A stretch of 64,000 nt of DNA from an uncultured Bacteroidales bacterium (GCA_949123685.1 CASBHZ010000004.1:1-64000), one strand, 5' to 3'; counted from the first letter of the stretch, positions 26,529-35,027 are shown. Numbers and translations: made by a program. The notes: generated by a model from the letters alone, not told the origin.

Positions 26529-27722
26529 ATGAAACTTGTAAGCAAGAAGTATCTGCTGCCTTTTATTCTCATTACTTCCCTTTTCTTTATGTGGGGATTT
26601 GCACGCGCAATACTTGATGTGCTAAATAAGCATTTTCAAGAATCGCTGTCTATTTCAATTACACAATCGACATTAATTCAGGCGACAACATACCTGGGAT
26701 ATTTCCTTATGGCTCTCCCTGCAGGTATATTGATCACCCGTTTCGGTTATCGCCGGGGAGTGGTGTCCGGTCTGCTTTTGTTCGGTATCGGTTCACTAAT
26801 GTTCATACCTGGCGCATCGTTCATGTCATTCCCTATATTCCTTGGTGCGCTGTTCGTTATTGGATGCGGGATTGCGATGCTCGAGACATCCGCGAATCCT
26901 TATGCCGCCGAACTCGGTGACAGGGAAACGGCTGCATCCCGTCTTAATCTGGCACAGTCTTTCAATGGTCTCGGCTGTATCCTCGCGCCGGTTATCGTCG
27001 GTGGGTTCTTGTTTTCCGGGAATGATGGTGGAGTGGAAGTGCCTTATACTATTATGGGATGTATAGTCCTGTTGGCGGCACTTCTTTTTTCTCGCGTGAA
27101 ACTTCCGGAGATTAATAATGAAACCGTAGATGAGAGGGAAGATGAAGAGAAAAAAGGGATAGTAGACACTATAACCGGTTTGTGGAGGCGGAAAACTTTC
27201 CGCTATGGTCTTCTTGCTCTGTTCTGTTATGAAATAGCGGAAATTTCCATAAATTCCCTTTTCATAAATTATGTGACCTCTGACGGATGGATGGACAAAA
27301 CGACAGCGTCAGTCGTGCTGTCATTCGGAGCATTGGGATTGTTCATGGTTGCAAGAGTGGCAGGAAGTGCCATAATGAGCAAGATAAAGGCGGAAAAGGT
27401 GCTTCTCGTTTGCGCAGTCATGACTGTTTTGGGTGCGGTTGCCGTGACACTGAACATAGGGGTTGTTTCAAAGGCGGGTGTATTCGTATGTTATGCTTTC
27501 GAAGCTATCATGTTCCCTACAATTTTTGCTATAACGATCAGCAATGCCGGTAAATCTGTGAAGATTGCTTCTTCATTCCTTATGATGACCCCTATCGGCG
27601 GAGCTGTGGGCACATCCTTGATGGGATTGGTTGCTGATGCCACTTCAATGTCTACTGCCTTTATTATTCCGGCGGTCGGCTATTTCTTTGTCCTTTTATA
27701 TGCGATGAAGGTGAGGTGTTAG
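26529..27722 (+). CDS. FucP-family MFS sugar:proton symporter
   Basis: A 397-residue MFS permease with about 12 membrane segments. FFMWGFARAILDVLNKHFQ and MLETSANPYAAELGD are hallmarks of the fucose permease/glucose-galactose transporter subfamily. It imports a monosaccharide from the periplasm across the inner membrane; specificity is not readable (fucose, mannose, glucose and GlcNAc are all possible). It is divergent from susC and starts the plus-strand arm with a PfkB kinase, which suggests uptake then phosphorylation. Its TAG stop (27720-27722) lies inside the first TTAGGCT unit of heptad array 3. Confidence 0.92.
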   Translation: MKLVSKKYLLPFILITSLFFMWGFARAILDVLNKHFQESLSISITQSTLIQATTYLGYFLMALPAGILITRFGYRRGVVSGLLLFGIGSLMFIPGASFMSFPIFLGALFVIGCGIAMLETSANPYAAELGDRETAASRLNLAQSFNGLGCILAPVIVGGFLFSGNDGGVEVPYTIMGCIVLLAALLFSRVKLPEINNETVDEREDEEKKGIVDTITGLWRRKTFRYGLLALFCYEIAEISINSLFINYVTSDGWMDKTTASVVLSFGALGLFMVARVAGSAIMSKIKAEKVLLVCAVMTVLGAVAVTLNIGVVSKAGVFVCYAFEAIMFPTIFAITISNAGKSVKIASSFLMMTPIGGAVGTSLMGLVADATSMSTAFIIPAVGYFFVLLYAMKVRC

Positions 27723-27795
27723 GCTTTAGGTTTTAGGCGTTAGGCTTTAGAAGTATTCTGAAAACTGAAAACTTATAGCTGAAAACTGAAAACTA
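27712..27795. repeat. Heptad-phased intergenic repeat, copy 3 (mixed TTAGG and AAAACT units)
   Basis: Twelve units in one unbroken 7-nt phase: TGAGGTG, TTAGGCT, TTAGGTT, TTAGGCG, TTAGGCT, TTAGAAG, TATTCTG, AAAACTG, AAAACTT, ATAGCTG, AAAACTG, AAAACTA. The phase is kept when the unit type changes at 27761. The first units overlap the 3' end and stop codon of the transporter gene. Confidence 0.9.
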
Positions 27796-27839
27796 TCCAG
27801 GATCTCTGGTTACTTACTAATTTAAATAATAGGAATTTA

Positions 27840-28724
27840 ATGAAAAATATATGCTGCATCGGGCATATAACGCTCGATAAAGTTATAACTCCCCGTTTTG
27901 AGGCGCATATGCCGGGGGGGACGGCGTTTTATTTCGCCAAAGCTCTCATGAATTTTGACCACGAAGGATTCCGGCTGGTCACGTCGCTTGGCGAAACCGA
28001 GATGGAAGTGGTTGACGAACTGATTTCTGACGGTATTGAGGTCCAGGTGATCCCAAGTCGAAAATCGGTATATTTTGAGAATAAATATGGTGAAGACATG
28101 AACAATCGCACGCAGCGTGTGCTTGCGAAGGCGGATCCTTTCACCATAGATAATCTTAAGGATATAGACGCGGATATCTATCATCTTGGCACTCTCCTTG
28201 CGGATGATTTCGATTTGGATGTGATCAAGGCATTGGCAAACAAGGGGATTGTTTCGGTAGATGTTCAGGGATACCTCCGTAAGGTGGTGGGAGAAGCCGT
28301 GGTCCATGTCGATTACGATAAGAAGCGTGAAGCGATGCCTTATATATCCATCCTTAAGGCTAATGAGAAGGAGATGGAGGTTCTGACCGGTACTTCCGAC
28401 CCGTATGAAGCTGCCCACATACTCGCGGATTGGGGCTGCAAGGAGGTGCTGTTAACTTTGGGCGACAAAGGTTCTCTGATATATACGGGTGGAGAGTTTT
28501 ATGAAATCCCCGCATTGGCGGCATCCGAGCTTGTGGACGCTACGGGTTGTGGAGATACCTACATGGCTGGCTACCTTTATAAGAGAGGTCAGGGTGCTTC
28601 ATATCAGGAGGCTGGTATATTTGCAGCCGCCATGTGCACAATCAAATTGCAAAATAAAGGTCCATTCTCCGGAAGTGTCCAGGATGTAGAGGAATTGATA
28701 ATGACTTCGGTTAAAAGTTTGTAA
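27840..28724 (+). CDS. PfkB-family carbohydrate kinase
   Basis: A 294-residue ribokinase-fold kinase. Seen are the N-terminal ICCIGHITLDKVITP and MPGGTAFYFAKAL (substrate-binding glycines), SILKANEKEMEVLTG, and the C-terminal anion-hole and catalytic motif LVDATGCGDTYMAGYL with the base Asp in GCGDTY. It phosphorylates a sugar in the cytoplasm; the substrate is unknown. The placement after a FucP-like permease and before two glycan-processing genes suggests it acts on the sugar liberated by this locus. Confidence 0.88.
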   Translation: MKNICCIGHITLDKVITPRFEAHMPGGTAFYFAKALMNFDHEGFRLVTSLGETEMEVVDELISDGIEVQVIPSRKSVYFENKYGEDMNNRTQRVLAKADPFTIDNLKDIDADIYHLGTLLADDFDLDVIKALANKGIVSVDVQGYLRKVVGEAVVHVDYDKKREAMPYISILKANEKEMEVLTGTSDPYEAAHILADWGCKEVLLTLGDKGSLIYTGGEFYEIPALAASELVDATGCGDTYMAGYLYKRGQGASYQEAGIFAAAMCTIKLQNKGPFSGSVQDVEELIMTSVKSL

Positions 28725-28763
28725 AATAGTACTTTATCCAATATTATAATACCTATATTCAAA

Positions 28764-30065
28764 ATGAAAAGATTAATCCTGATTATTGCAACTGCAGCAA
28801 TTGTGTCACCGTTTGGAGCCGATGCGAAGAAAAGTAAGCAAAAGATTACCGCAAACCCCATTGACATGGCTATCCGTAAGGAAATAGCCACAACTCCGGA
28901 GAAGTCCGGCGGTATATATTTTGCTTATCCTCACACTTCGGATTCGCTTCCGGTTACACCTCGCGGTTTTAAGCCGGTTTATGTCAGTCATTATGGTCGC
29001 CACGGATCACGTTGGCATTCTTCCGAAAGCCTGCATGATAAGACTTTTGCGGAGCTTAAGGCCCAACATAAGGCGGGCAATTTGACTGAAACAGGTGTTG
29101 AGGTTATGAAGATTGTAGAGAAATGTCGTGACCATACCAAAGGACATGTCGGAGAGTTGTCTTATTTAGGTGAGAGGCAACATAAAGATATCGCCAATCG
29201 GATGTATGCGCGTTTCCCGGAGTTGTTTAGTGACGGAGATACTATCGTTGCACGTAGCTCGATAGTGCCGCGGTGCATAATATCTATGGCGGCGTTTACG
29301 GAGGCTTTGAAAGAGAATAATCCCAAGATAGAGGTGCAGCGTCATGCCACACCATCCGATATGCGGTTTATAGCTTATCATACCAAGGAGGCGAAGGCTA
29401 TATATAACGATCCGCAGCCATGGAAGGAATCTTATGAAAAGAAATGTGATTCCTTGTATCAATGCAAGGTGACAGCATCCAAGATTTTCAAGGAGCCTTC
29501 GAAAGTGAAGAAACAGCCTAAATTCATGAAGAATCTTCACAATGTGGCTATAGCAGTGCAGGATGTAAACGGACTTGATGTGGATCTCCTGCCTTATTTT
29601 GACCATGAGGACCTGTATAATTTATGGAAAGGTGAGGAATACAAGATGTATGTGCGTCATGGCAACTCTTTTGATGGCAAGCACCTTGGACCGCTGTCGT
29701 CAAAGAACCTGCTTTCTGATTTCCTTGCCTGTGCGGACGATGCACTTTCGGGCAAGCGCACGGCGGTAGACCTCCGTTTCGGTCATGATGTGTTCCTCTT
29801 GCGTCTCTTGGCGTTAATGGGAATAGAGGGGAGTGACGATGAGGTGCAGGGAATTGACGAGGCGTCTCGGGTATGGCAGACATATAGGTTGACTCCGATG
29901 GCTGCAAATCTCCAGCTTGTTGTATTCCGTAATAATAACGGCGAAGAGATCGCCACCGTCCGCCTGAACGAACAGCCGGCAAAGATTCGCGGAGTGAAGG
30001 AGTTTGCCCCCGGTTATTATCGATGGAACGAACTTCGTGCCAAGTGGCAAGACTCTGTAAGATAG
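28764..30065 (+). CDS. Secreted histidine-phosphatase (branch 2, acid phosphatase/MINPP-like)
   Basis: A 433-residue periplasmic protein with a signal peptide (MKRLILIIATAAIVSPFGADA). The active-site pair of the histidine acid phosphatase clan is present: YGRHGSRW with the nucleophile His near residue 80, and GHD with the proton donor region near residue 341-342; RSSIVPRCIISMAAF carries the conserved second arginine. Family enzymes hydrolyse phosphomonoesters including inositol phosphates; in a glycan locus, removal of phosphate from sugar is also plausible. It is a close paralogue of the N-terminal half of the next gene, so the two arose by duplication. Confidence 0.85.
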   Translation: MKRLILIIATAAIVSPFGADAKKSKQKITANPIDMAIRKEIATTPEKSGGIYFAYPHTSDSLPVTPRGFKPVYVSHYGRHGSRWHSSESLHDKTFAELKAQHKAGNLTETGVEVMKIVEKCRDHTKGHVGELSYLGERQHKDIANRMYARFPELFSDGDTIVARSSIVPRCIISMAAFTEALKENNPKIEVQRHATPSDMRFIAYHTKEAKAIYNDPQPWKESYEKKCDSLYQCKVTASKIFKEPSKVKKQPKFMKNLHNVAIAVQDVNGLDVDLLPYFDHEDLYNLWKGEEYKMYVRHGNSFDGKHLGPLSSKNLLSDFLACADDALSGKRTAVDLRFGHDVFLLRLLALMGIEGSDDEVQGIDEASRVWQTYRLTPMAANLQLVVFRNNNGEEIATVRLNEQPAKIRGVKEFAPGYYRWNELRAKWQDSVR

Positions 30066-30078
30066 GTTTGAGAATATA

Positions 30079-30145
30079 TAAGTAAGTAATAAAAATTAAA
30101 GATTTCATTACTTACATATATAGGTTAATTTTTATTACTTACTTA
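30079..30145. repeat. Palindromic element 1 (TAAGTAAG family)
   Basis: A perfect 21-bp inverted repeat: left arm 30079-30099 starting TAAGTAAGTAATAAAAATT, right arm 30125-30145, loop 25 nt. The loop contains GATTTCATTACTTACATATA, which also occurs in palindromic element 2 at 43.3 kb. It lies between the phosphatase gene and the fusion gene, ending 20 nt before the latter's ATG. Confidence 0.9.
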
Positions 30146-30165
30146 ATTATAAAATCTAACATAAC

Positions 30166-33100
30166 ATGAACAAACTTAAAGTTCTTCTTTTCGTATCCAT
30201 GTTTGGACTCGTATCGGGCGTTTCGGCAAAAGGAACGGCTTCAGGCAAACATGTATGTATTGACAAACAGATACGGACGGAGATCAAATCAGATCCGAAC
30301 AAGGCAGGGGGCATTTATTATGCCTATCCTCACGCAACAGACTCCATGGCTCCGGTGCCTGATGGTTATGAACCTTTTTATATAACTCATTACGGTAGGC
30401 ATGGGTCGCGCTGGGTTATAAACAAGAGGCTTCATGATAATGTAGCCGACGGGTTGCGTGTGGAGTCAACCAAGGGTAATCTCACAGATCTCGGAAAAGA
30501 GGTGCTCGCAAAAGTGGAGAAACTTGGAGATCACACGCGGGGGCATTGGGGTGAACTGACGAAACTCGGCGAACGCCAGCATAAAGGTATAGCCTCAAGG
30601 ATGATGAAGAGGTTTCCGAACCTTTTCAAAGGTAATGCGAGGATCATTGCACGCTCGTCGATGGAGCCAAGGTGCATCATTTCAATGTCTGCGTTTTCGG
30701 AGGAATTGGTGAAACAAAATCCTAAACTAATTGTGGACCGCCATTCCACTCCTGCCGACATGGAATTTATAATGAAGCACAACGATAATACCCGCAGCCT
30801 CGAAAAGAAGGATGCTGACTGGCGCAAACGTTTTGCACAGGCAAAAGATTCGTTGACTTGTTCCAAGGTTACGGCTGCAAAACTTTTTAAAGATCCATCG
30901 AAGGTGGATCGGTTGCCGAAGCTCATGCAGTATATTTATGATGTGGCAATAGACGTGCAGGATGTGGACGGTATTGATGAAGATATTATAGGTGTATTTG
31001 AGCCTGAGGATCTTTATAATCAATGGAAGTCTTCCAATTATCAGATGTATGTGTGTCATGCCAATTCTCCGGACGGGACAGGTGCCGGTCCACGCAGTGC
31101 TGTGAATTTGCTAAGTGAGATAATTGATCGGGCTGACGAAGCAATTGTGGGAAAACGGGCAACGGCTGTGGATCTCAGATTCGGTCATGACACGGCGCTT
31201 TTGCGCCTGTTGGCTTTGATGGGAGCGGAGGACGCTGCCGGATCTGTCGCGGGGCCTGATCAAGCCGCCTGCTCTTGGCAGACTTATAAACTGACCCCAA
31301 TGGGCGCGAACTTCCAGATGACGCTCCTGAGAAATGCCACGGGAGACGTGATCGCGGCTCCGCGACTGAATGAGAGACCTATGCGGGTTATCGGAGTTAA
31401 GGAGACAGCTCCGGGATATTATAAATGGGAAGACTTGCGTCTCGTTTGGGAATCGGCATGTCATCCCGTTGCTGATCTGTTGGAACGGGTTTGTCCCGGT
31501 AGTTCCCGAAAATTTATTTTTGAACAGGTTGATACCCCCGAGGAGTTTTTTGAAATTTCGGCAAAAGATGGAAAACCGTTAATCAAGGGCAATTCGATTG
31601 TCAATATGGCAGCCGGATTGAATTGGTATCTCAAGTATTATCCGAATATACATCTTAGCTGGAATATGATGACAGCTGATATTCCGGATAATCTTCCACT
31701 TCCTAAAAAGGTGGAAAGACGCACCACGGATGCTTCGCAACGTTATTATCTGAATTATTGCACCCATTCATATTCGATGGCTTTCTGGGATTGGGAGCGT
31801 TGGCAAAAAGAGATAGACTGGATGGCGTTGCATGGAATAAACATGCCGTTGGCAATCATAGGCACGGATGTTGTGTGGAGAAATACTCTCCTGCGTCTGG
31901 GGTATTCTGAAAAGGAGGCAGACGATTTTGTTGCAGGTCCTGCATTCCAGGCGTGGTGGCTTATGAACAACCTCGAAGGTTGGGGCGGACCCAATTCTAA
32001 GCAGTGGTATGAAGACCGGATCAAGCTTCAAAGGCAGATACTCTCAAGGATGAATGAGTTGGGTATGGATCCGGTCCTTCCCGGATATTCGGGAATGGTG
32101 CCACACGACGCGGAGGAAAGGATGGGAATGGATGTTTCCGGCAAGGGCATATGGAACGGATTCATTCGTCCTACCTTCTTGAAGAGTACTGACCCCCAGT
32201 TCAACAAGATTGCGGATATCTATTATGATGAGTTGCGCAAGGTGAGTGGCGTTGCAAAATATTACAGCATGGATCCGTTCCATGAGGGCGGAAGCATTGA
32301 GGGTGTTGACCTTACGGAGGCGGGAAAGATTATTACTGCCGCCATGAAACGAGCCAACCCCGAGTCGGTATGGGTGATTCAGGGATGGAACGAGAATCCC
32401 CGCGCAAAGCTATATGCCGGCATTCCCAAAGGGGACATTGTTGTCCTTGACCTTGCTTCGGAGATAAAGCCACAGTGGGGCGATCCCGACACACCTTCTA
32501 AAACTCCACGCCCTACCGGTTATGACGGTCAGGACTGGTTGTGGTGCATGCTGCTTAACTTTGGAGGTAATGTCGGACTTCACGGCAGGATGGACAATGT
32601 GATAGGTGGATACTATAAGGCGCGGGAGTCGGGATTCGGAAAAGATATGACCGGAATCGGACTAACACCCGAAGGAATCGAGAATAATCCGGCTATGTAT
32701 GAACTTGTTTCGGAACTTATCTGGCGTCCTGAAAAATTTACTAAAGAGGAATGGCTTGAAGGGTATGCAAAGGCTCGCTATGGCTCTAAGAACGGCAACG
32801 CGGAGAAGGCTTGGAAAATGATTGGCAATACAATCTATAATTGTCCTTGGGGAAATCTGCAGCAGGGCACAACAGAGTCTATTTTCTGTGCGCGTCCCTC
32901 TAAGAAGGCATGGAAAGTGTCAAGCTGGAGCCGCATGAAGCAGTATTACAAGCCGGAAGACGTGATTGCGGCTGCTAAGAAATTCGCAGCGGCGGCTCCG
33001 TCCCTTAAATTGAATGACAATTATCGCTATGATCTCGTGGACATTACCCGTCAGGCGATAGCAGAAAAAGGGCGTCTTGTTTATTCAGACATGCAGAAAG

Positions 33101-33543
33101 CGCTTAAGAACAAAGATATGAATGTTTTCAAGGAAAAATCTGATAAGTTCCTATCTTTAATAAAACTCCAAGACGAAGTGCTTTCCACGCGTCCTGAGTT
33201 CAGTGTGGGCACGTGGATTGAAGATGCCCGTAAATTGGCACCTTCTAAAGATGAGCAAGATAATTTCGAAAACAATGCCCGTTTGCTTATCACGACCTGG
33301 GGACCCAGGGTGGCAAGTGAGGATGGAGGACTGCGCGACTATGGACACCGGGAATGGAGCGGGCTGCTCGGAACTCTGTATTACACTCGTTGGAAAACAT
33401 GGATAGATCAGCAGCTTAAGGGAGACGACACTCCTATCGACTTCTATACGATTGATGAAAAATGGGTTAACTCACGCGAGAAATATCCCCAATCGGAAGC
33501 AGATTGTGTTGAGACTGCATTAAAGGCACTTAAAGAACTTTAA
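30166..33543 (+). CDS. Fusion: histidine phosphatase + GH89 alpha-N-acetylglucosaminidase
   Basis: A 1125-residue secreted two-enzyme protein. Signal peptide at residues 1-21. Residues about 30-430 are a histidine phosphatase with YGRHGSRW (His near residue 79) and FGHD (His near 341), both intact. Residues about 440-1125 are a GH89 (NAGLU-like) domain: YYLNYCTHSYSMAFWDWERW, DWMALHGINMPLAI, the acid/base block DPFHEGG (Glu near 707), LHGRMDNVIGGYY and the nucleophile block TPEGIENNP (Glu near 836). GH89 releases terminal alpha-linked GlcNAc, as in some mucins and heparan sulfate. Usual GH89 proteins lack the phosphatase; the fusion suggests coupled removal of phosphate and GlcNAc. A strong hairpin terminator follows. 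Confidence 0.93.
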   Translation: MNKLKVLLFVSMFGLVSGVSAKGTASGKHVCIDKQIRTEIKSDPNKAGGIYYAYPHATDSMAPVPDGYEPFYITHYGRHGSRWVINKRLHDNVADGLRVESTKGNLTDLGKEVLAKVEKLGDHTRGHWGELTKLGERQHKGIASRMMKRFPNLFKGNARIIARSSMEPRCIISMSAFSEELVKQNPKLIVDRHSTPADMEFIMKHNDNTRSLEKKDADWRKRFAQAKDSLTCSKVTAAKLFKDPSKVDRLPKLMQYIYDVAIDVQDVDGIDEDIIGVFEPEDLYNQWKSSNYQMYVCHANSPDGTGAGPRSAVNLLSEIIDRADEAIVGKRATAVDLRFGHDTALLRLLALMGAEDAAGSVAGPDQAACSWQTYKLTPMGANFQMTLLRNATGDVIAAPRLNERPMRVIGVKETAPGYYKWEDLRLVWESACHPVADLLERVCPGSSRKFIFEQVDTPEEFFEISAKDGKPLIKGNSIVNMAAGLNWYLKYYPNIHLSWNMMTADIPDNLPLPKKVERRTTDASQRYYLNYCTHSYSMAFWDWERWQKEIDWMALHGINMPLAIIGTDVVWRNTLLRLGYSEKEADDFVAGPAFQAWWLMNNLEGWGGPNSKQWYEDRIKLQRQILSRMNELGMDPVLPGYSGMVPHDAEERMGMDVSGKGIWNGFIRPTFLKSTDPQFNKIADIYYDELRKVSGVAKYYSMDPFHEGGSIEGVDLTEAGKIITAAMKRANPESVWVIQGWNENPRAKLYAGIPKGDIVVLDLASEIKPQWGDPDTPSKTPRPTGYDGQDWLWCMLLNFGGNVGLHGRMDNVIGGYYKARESGFGKDMTGIGLTPEGIENNPAMYELVSELIWRPEKFTKEEWLEGYAKARYGSKNGNAEKAWKMIGNTIYNCPWGNLQQGTTESIFCARPSKKAWKVSSWSRMKQYYKPEDVIAAAKKFAAAAPSLKLNDNYRYDLVDITRQAIAEKGRLVYSDMQKALKNKDMNVFKEKSDKFLSLIKLQDEVLSTRPEFSVGTWIEDARKLAPSKDEQDNFENNARLLITTWGPRVASEDGGLRDYGHREWSGLLGTLYYTRWKTWIDQQLKGDDTPIDFYTIDEKWVNSREKYPQSEADCVETALKALKEL

Positions 33544-33547
33544 AATC

Positions 33548-33583
33548 ATAAGCCACGACAATCTTAAGATTGTCGTGGCTTAT
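33548..33583 (+). terminator. Hairpin terminator after the phosphatase-GH89 gene
   Basis: A perfect 18-bp palindrome: ATAAGCCACGACAATCTT (33548-33565) directly followed by its complement (33566-33583), then AGTTTT. It starts 5 nt after the stop codon. Confidence 0.8.
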
Positions 33584-33606
33584 AGTTTTAAACAGTTTTT
33601 AATTGA

Positions 33607-33640
33607 AAAGGCTTGAAAATCTAATGATTTTCAAGCCTTT
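33607..33640 (-). terminator. Terminator of tRNA-Pro
   Basis: AAAGGCTTGAAAATC, loop TAAT, GATTTTCAAGCCTTT: a perfect 15-bp stem just downstream of tRNA-Pro on the minus strand, followed there by TTTTCAATT. Its GAAAATC/GATTTTC core resembles that of the tRNA-Arg terminator at 58.2 kb. Confidence 0.75.
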
Positions 33641-33644
33641 CCTG

Positions 33645-33717
33645 TCGGGGTGAGGCGACTCGAACGCCCGACCTCTACGTCCCGAACGTAGCACGCTACC
33701 AACTGCGCTACACCCCG
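33645..33717 (-). tRNA. tRNA-Pro(CGG)
   Basis: On the minus strand a full cloverleaf is readable: acceptor CGGGGTG pairing with CACCCCG, D-arm with AGCGCAGTTGGTAGCG, anticodon stem CTACG/CGTAG with loop TTCGGGA (anticodon CGG), and T-loop GTTCGAGTC. The 3' CCA is not encoded. 73 nt. A textbook Bacteroides promoter lies upstream. Confidence 0.97.
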
Positions 33718-33734
33718 ATTTTTGTTTGCGTTTG

Positions 33735-33765
33735 CAAAGTTACAACTTTTTTTCGCAATAGCAAA
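33735..33765 (-). promoter_or_regulatory. Promoter of tRNA-Pro
   Basis: Minus strand TTTG (33762-33765), 19-nt spacer, TAACTTTG (33735-33742), 18 nt before the tRNA 5' end. This is the full Bacteroides sigma-ABfr consensus. Confidence 0.85.
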
Positions 33766-33783
33766 AAAAGTGTAACAATATTT

Positions 33784-33881
33784 TTGGGCTTTAGGCTTTA
33801 GGTGTTAGGCTTTAGGTATTTGATATCCTTTATCATGCTTTAGAAAGATTCTGAAAACTGAAAACTTATAGCTGAAAACTA
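33784..33881. repeat. Heptad-phased intergenic repeat, copy 4
   Basis: Units in one phase from 33784: TTGGGCT, TTAGGCT, TTAGGTG, TTAGGCT, TTAGGTA, then four diverged units, TTAGAAA, GATTCTG, AAAACTG, AAAACTT, ATAGCTG, AAAACTA. The second half is nearly identical to the second half of copy 3 (TTAGAAG, TATTCTG, AAAACTG...), so both share an extended consensus order. No gene. Confidence 0.88.
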
Positions 33882-33916
33882 TTCAGTGTCAATCCATATC
33901 TAACCCTGTCTCTAAT

Positions 33917-33961
33917 CTAACGCCTAACACCTAACGCCTAACACCTAACGCCTAACACCTA
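33917..33961. repeat. Heptad-phased intergenic repeat, copy 5 (reverse sense)
   Basis: Six perfect alternating units CTAACGC, CTAACAC (three pairs, 33917-33958), in the same 7-nt phase as copy 4 (33917 minus 33784 is 19 x 7). The next bases CTA (33959-33961) are the stop codon (TAG) of the UbiA-like gene read on the minus strand. With copy 4 it could form a large hairpin spanning 33784-33958. Confidence 0.9.
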
Positions 33962-34894
33962 CTCCCCAACATATCCGGAAGGATATCCTGTAATGTAGAA
34001 TATTATAAGAGAAAGGATTGCGAATGTAACGATATTTATCAGTGATAGTTTCCAGGCTATATGACAATATTTAGGTTTGCGGGCAAAGTGTATTGTAACA
34101 AAGCTGAGTGCCATCGAAATAACAGGGACAAATATATAAATATGACCGTTGTCAATATTCATGCACCAGGGTGCAATAACTCCAACGATTCCGTATGTTA
34201 TAGTGTTGACGACTAACAACGTTGTAGTAGCTTTCCATCCGTAACGTCCGAAGAATGATGTTCGGAGGTTTACTGCATTTTTTCTGCGATGATATATTCC
34301 GAAAACAATATGGCAATTGACTGCCATTAGTCCTGTTATTATACTCATTATCAATGAAGGAATCATATTCCAAAGTCTGATCTCCGGGATTCCTCCATGT
34401 AGCGATTGCACCAGCTCCGTGCCTATGACTGCGATTGGACCGAATATGAAGAATGTGGCTAATGGATATAAAACCGTCCTGTATAATGGGTGAGGACCGA
34501 TATTGTTGATTATTGCCACGGCGGCTATTAATGCTGCAATAGCCAATGTCCACCAGCCTGCCATTGACATGACTGCCAATCCTGCCGTAGCTGTAAGTAT
34601 GGAGAATACTTGTATTCCCTCCTTTAAGATATATCTGACAGGCAGGTTTATGTCTTCGGCATAGCGGATGTCGTCTTCTTCGTTTTCGCCATATCCGTGC
34701 TTGTCATCGTAATAGCGGTGAATCACGTTGCTTGTGCATTGTGCAAAGATAGCAAAGAGCATGCATGCCAATGCCGGGAAAGGCTCAAAGTTGCCATGTG
34801 CGGCGGCAGCTGCCGTGCCGGCAAATACTGAAGCAATTCCGAGCCACAGGGTCTGTAACCCGGCTACCTTGATTAAAATTTGAAAAGCAGTCAC
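33959..34894 (-). CDS. UbiA/MenA-like prenyltransferase-family membrane protein
   Basis: A 311-residue polytopic membrane protein with about eight to nine helices. The motif NVIHRYYDDKHGYGENEEDD (about residues 57-76) sits where UbiA/MenA enzymes carry the first Asp-rich prenyl-diphosphate site, but it departs from the canonical NDxxDxxxD, and a clear second motif is not obvious. It is probably a diverged UbiA-superfamily protein; menaquinone synthesis is possible but unproven. Monocistronic, with its stop codon formed by heptad array 5. Confidence 0.65.
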   Translation of the reverse strand: MTAFQILIKVAGLQTLWLGIASVFAGTAAAAAHGNFEPFPALACMLFAIFAQCTSNVIHRYYDDKHGYGENEEDDIRYAEDINLPVRYILKEGIQVFSILTATAGLAVMSMAGWWTLAIAALIAAVAIINNIGPHPLYRTVLYPLATFFIFGPIAVIGTELVQSLHGGIPEIRLWNMIPSLIMSIITGLMAVNCHIVFGIYHRRKNAVNLRTSFFGRYGWKATTTLLVVNTITYGIVGVIAPWCMNIDNGHIYIFVPVISMALSFVTIHFARKPKYCHIAWKLSLINIVTFAILSLIIFYITGYPSGYVGE

Positions 34895-34985
34895 AATTTT
34901 TTAATTAGGGGCTCCTTTTAGGGAAGGCGCAAAGGAAGATAGATGTAATTCTGGAAAGTGGTGAGCCACTTTCTTTGTTGTTCGA

Positions 34986-35016
34986 TTGCAAAATTAATTA
35001 AAAAGGTGTAAATTTG
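34986..35016 (+). promoter_or_regulatory. Promoter of the psd-pssA operon
   Basis: TTG (34986-34988), 20-nt spacer, TAAATTTG (35009-35016), about 110 nt before the psd ATG. Good fit to the Bacteroides consensus. Three degenerate heptads (TTAGGTG, TTGTGTT, TCAGGTG) follow in the leader at 35028-35048. Confidence 0.75.
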
Positions 35017-35027
35017 CAAATGTATTT

